NCBI GenBank assembly: GCA_934647165.1
Contig: CAKUFA010000044.1
Location: 1 to 16,390, forward strand
Direction of reading: 5' to 3'
Origin: an uncultured Clostridia bacterium
GTDB lineage: Bacteria; Bacillota; Clostridia; Christensenellales; Aristaeellaceae
Length of the DNA stretch: 16,390 bases
The translations under genes and the position numbers were made by a program. The notes under the pieces were generated by a model, which worked only from the letters and a program-made list of their open reading frames with translations, had not been told where the DNA came from and ran no database searches. Below, one piece after another: positions 14,557 to 16,390 of the stretch (its first letter is position 1; each line of letters starts with the position of its first letter).

Positions 14557-16185
14557 TCAGGCATTAGGCTGCGGCAGGCTGCCGCCCGTTGCAATGTTCT
14601 CCGCATGGTCGCCCACACGTTCCAGATTCGTCAGCATTTCCAGATACAGCATGCCGTTCTTGGCCGAACACTTCTTGTTCTTCAGCCGCTCCACATGGTG
14701 CTGGCGAAGCGCTTCCGTCGTCCGGTCAATCTCTTCCTCCACCGCTTCCACCTTGGCCAGGCGCATCTCATCGTCGTTCTGCATGCGGAAAATCGCCAGT
14801 GCATCATCCAGCTGTGCGGATACTGTGCCTGCAAGGCTCTCCAGCTCATCCATCACCTTCGCGGTAAACTTCACGCCTTCCTGCTCTTTCATCTCCGCCG
14901 CGTCCAGCACGTTCATGCTGTGGTCGCCCACACGTTCAAAGTCGTTCACAATGTGGAACAATCGACCGGCCAGATGCGCGTCCTCATCATCCAGGTCAAG
15001 GGCACGCACGTCCACCAGCGCGGAGGTAATCCGCTCGTTAAGGAAATCCAGCGCATCCTCCTGTTGCCTCAGTTCTGCCGCACGCTCGCCGTCCCAGTCG
15101 TGAAAGCAGCTCACAGCGCCGGTAAACGTAGTACGCGCAAGATCGCCCATGCGCTGGGTTTCCTTGAACAGCTGCGCCACAGCAATGGGCGGAGTTGCAA
15201 GCAACCGCCGGTCAAAATATTCCAGGCGCAGTTCCGTCCGCCCCTCGTTTCTGTCATGCACAAGCAGGCAGGCAATCTTTTCAAGCACGGAGGCGGCAGG
15301 CAACAGCAGCATCGTTGTCACCACGTTGAACATCACATGCGTCATGGCGATTTGCAGCCGCAGGTTGTCCGGCGCAAAGGCGACCATCCAGTCCGCTATG
15401 GGCAGCACGCACACCAGCACCGTGAACATCAACGCGCCGATCACATTGAACAGCAGATGAACCACTGCCGCGCGCTTGGCCGTGGCGTTTGCGCCCGCAC
15501 AGGCAATCAGCGCCGTCACGCAGGTGCCGATGTTCTGCCCAAATAGGATGAACATCGCCCCCCGCAGAGGAATCAGCCCTTCGCCGGCCAAAGCCTGCAA
15601 AATGCCCACGCTTGCCGAGGAGGATTGCAGCACCGCTGTGACCAGCGCGCCCACCAGAATCCCCAGCACGGGATTGTCAATATGAGTCATGGCGTCGCGG
15701 AAGAGCTGCCAATCCCGCAAAGGCGACATGGCGGCAGACATAAAGTCCATGCCTACAAACAGCACGCCTAATCCCGTGAGCACAATGCCCGCCTGGCGCA
15801 ATGCCGGCATCTTTTTAGGCGCCACGGACAGCACCAGGCCGATGCACGCAAACAGCGCGCCGAAGTCCAGCTTTACCGACAGCATCAGGGAGGTGACCGT
15901 GGTGCCGATGTTGGCGCCCATGATGACGCCCACGGCCTGTGTCAAGGACAAAAGGCCCGCGTTCACAAAACCCACAACCATCACCGTTGTGGCGGAAGAT
16001 GATTGGATCACCGCCGTAATCACAAGCCCTGCCAGCATCGCCAGCACACGGTTGTGCGTCACCATTTCCAGCAGGCGTTTCAGGCGGCTGCCCGCGGCCT
16101 TTTCCAGTCCCTCGCCCATAACTTTCATTCCGAACAGGAACAGGCTCAGGCCTCCAAGCAGGGATACCACGTTCATCCAGGACAT
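14557..16185 (-). CDS. Na/Pi cotransporter family protein with C-terminal PhoU-like domain
   Basis: A 542-residue integral membrane protein of the NptA/YjbB type. The transmembrane half (about 1-315) contains the inverted-repeat signature of the Na/Pi-cotransporter II family: QSSSATT (61-67) with GANIGTT (90-96), then QSSSAS (187-192) with GQNIGTC (216-222). The cytoplasmic half (about 335-535) is PhoU-like, with two metal-binding ERVGDH motifs about 100 residues apart. In this family the protein moves phosphate across the membrane, and the PhoU part is thought to regulate flux. GGGAGG lies seven bases before the ATG, and a promoter candidate is at 16236-16264. Downstream are the 145-bp repeats and luxS in the same direction. 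No pst or pho genes are nearby. Confidence 0.94.
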   Translation of the reverse strand: MSWMNVVSLLGGLSLFLFGMKVMGEGLEKAAGSRLKRLLEMVTHNRVLAMLAGLVITAVIQSSSATTVMVVGFVNAGLLSLTQAVGVIMGANIGTTVTSLMLSVKLDFGALFACIGLVLSVAPKKMPALRQAGIVLTGLGVLFVGMDFMSAAMSPLRDWQLFRDAMTHIDNPVLGILVGALVTAVLQSSSASVGILQALAGEGLIPLRGAMFILFGQNIGTCVTALIACAGANATAKRAAVVHLLFNVIGALMFTVLVCVLPIADWMVAFAPDNLRLQIAMTHVMFNVVTTMLLLPAASVLEKIACLLVHDRNEGRTELRLEYFDRRLLATPPIAVAQLFKETQRMGDLARTTFTGAVSCFHDWDGERAAELRQQEDALDFLNERITSALVDVRALDLDDEDAHLAGRLFHIVNDFERVGDHSMNVLDAAEMKEQEGVKFTAKVMDELESLAGTVSAQLDDALAIFRMQNDDEMRLAKVEAVEEEIDRTTEALRQHHVERLKNKKCSAKNGMLYLEMLTNLERVGDHAENIATGGSLPQPNA

Positions 16186-16235
16186 AGTGCATCCTCCCTA
16201 TTCCGGTGGCATGGGAACCATAAAACTCCAATGAT

Positions 16236-16264
16236 ACTCTATCATGATTCATCAGAAATGTAAA
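16236..16264 (-). promoter_or_regulatory. Candidate promoter of the Na/Pi cotransporter gene
   Basis: Minus strand TTTACA (16264-16259), 17-base spacer, TAGAGT (16241-16236). The inferred start lies about 45 bases before the ATG. The -10 matches only four of six, and TATCAT overlapping it at a longer spacing is an alternative. Confidence 0.45.
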
Positions 16265-16274
16265 TACACAAAGG

Positions 16275-16322
16275 TTGCGGAAGGGAAACACTCCGCAAGG
16301 AAGTCGTTTCCCTTTTTTGCTT
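16275..16322 (+). terminator. Rightward terminator-like hairpin with a competing structure
   Basis: AAGGGAAAC (16281-16289) pairs with GTTTCCCTT (16306-16314), followed by TTTTGCTTTT, a good intrinsic terminator on the plus strand. An alternative hairpin, TTGCGG (16275-16280) with CCGCAA (16293-16298), encloses the first arm of the terminator in its loop, so the two compete. No gene on the plus strand precedes it within the window. Confidence 0.5.
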
Positions 16323-16346
16323 TTGTAAGTCGTCAAAATGACTGGT

Positions 16347-16374
16347 TTGCGGAAAAATCATTTTATGATATAAT
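16347..16374 (+). promoter_or_regulatory. Rightward promoter for a gene beyond the right edge
   Basis: TTGCGG (16347-16352), 16-base spacer and a perfect TATAAT (16369-16374) preceded by TGA (extended -10) in an AT-rich stretch. It would drive a gene that starts after position 16390. Confidence 0.6.
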
Positions 16375-16390
16375 AATTTTCAGATAGCAA

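Noticed and set aside
14039..15103. A 354-codon plus-strand open frame and related frames through the 145-bp repeats
   Set aside because: The repeated protein text comes from the DNA repeat itself, and the rest is antisense to the PhoU domain; no start site is supported.

Overview
The window reads as chromosomal DNA of a GC-rich member of the Firmicutes, most likely an uncultured or gut-type Clostridia. The basis is the gene set (decarboxylase next to thymidylate kinase as in Bacillus yaaO-tmk, LuxS, an NptA/PhoU-type phosphate transporter, clostridial-style zinc-ribbon/TPR-like repeat membrane protein), strong AGGAGG ribosome binding sites and sigma-A-like promoters. Nothing in the sequence fixes the genus. 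No phage, insertion sequence, CRISPR array or defence island is visible.

Layout, left to right. Positions 1-187 hold a leftward promoter of ribosomal-operon type (TTGACA-17-TAAGAT) with four helically phased A-tracts behind the -35 box and a leader resembling those before 16S rRNA genes; the rRNA itself would lie off the left edge. Positions 188-4837 are a tight leftward four-gene operon, in transcription order: a catalytic-domain-less glycoside hydrolase family 2-like protein, an Orn/Lys/Arg decarboxylase-family enzyme, a HAD phosphatase fused to thymidylate kinase, and mnmA (tRNA 2-thiouridylase). Its promoter is back to back with that of the rightward pair argH and a GNAT-HD fusion gene (5011-7364). 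A perfect 20-bp hairpin terminates that pair and the convergent unit from the right.

Positions 7463-11642 are a leftward pair: a secreted protein of unknown function and a 987-residue protein with a zinc ribbon, one membrane helix and about sixteen 37-residue TPR-like repeats. A divergent intergenic region with a palindrome separates them from a small rightward helical protein (11877-12284). A frameshifted acetyltransferase remnant follows, then the leftward luxS-metallophosphoesterase pair (12884-14057).

Positions 14081-14514 hold three tandem 145-bp copies of a hairpin-rich repeat lying directly between a Na/Pi-cotransporter-PhoU gene (14557-16185, leftward) and luxS. The right edge has a rightward terminator-like hairpin with a competing alternative pairing, followed by a strong rightward promoter for a gene beyond the window.

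Most of the genes are metabolic housekeeping (arginine synthesis, nucleotide synthesis, tRNA modification, SAM-cycle detoxification, phosphate uptake). The unusual parts are the two domain fusions, the GH2 pseudoenzyme at the head of an operon, the large repeat protein, and the structured tandem repeat in front of luxS. I see no complete new multi-gene system that I could defend; the best candidates for something undescribed are the 145-bp structured repeat and the operon that joins the GH2-like protein, decarboxylase and HAD-Tmk.
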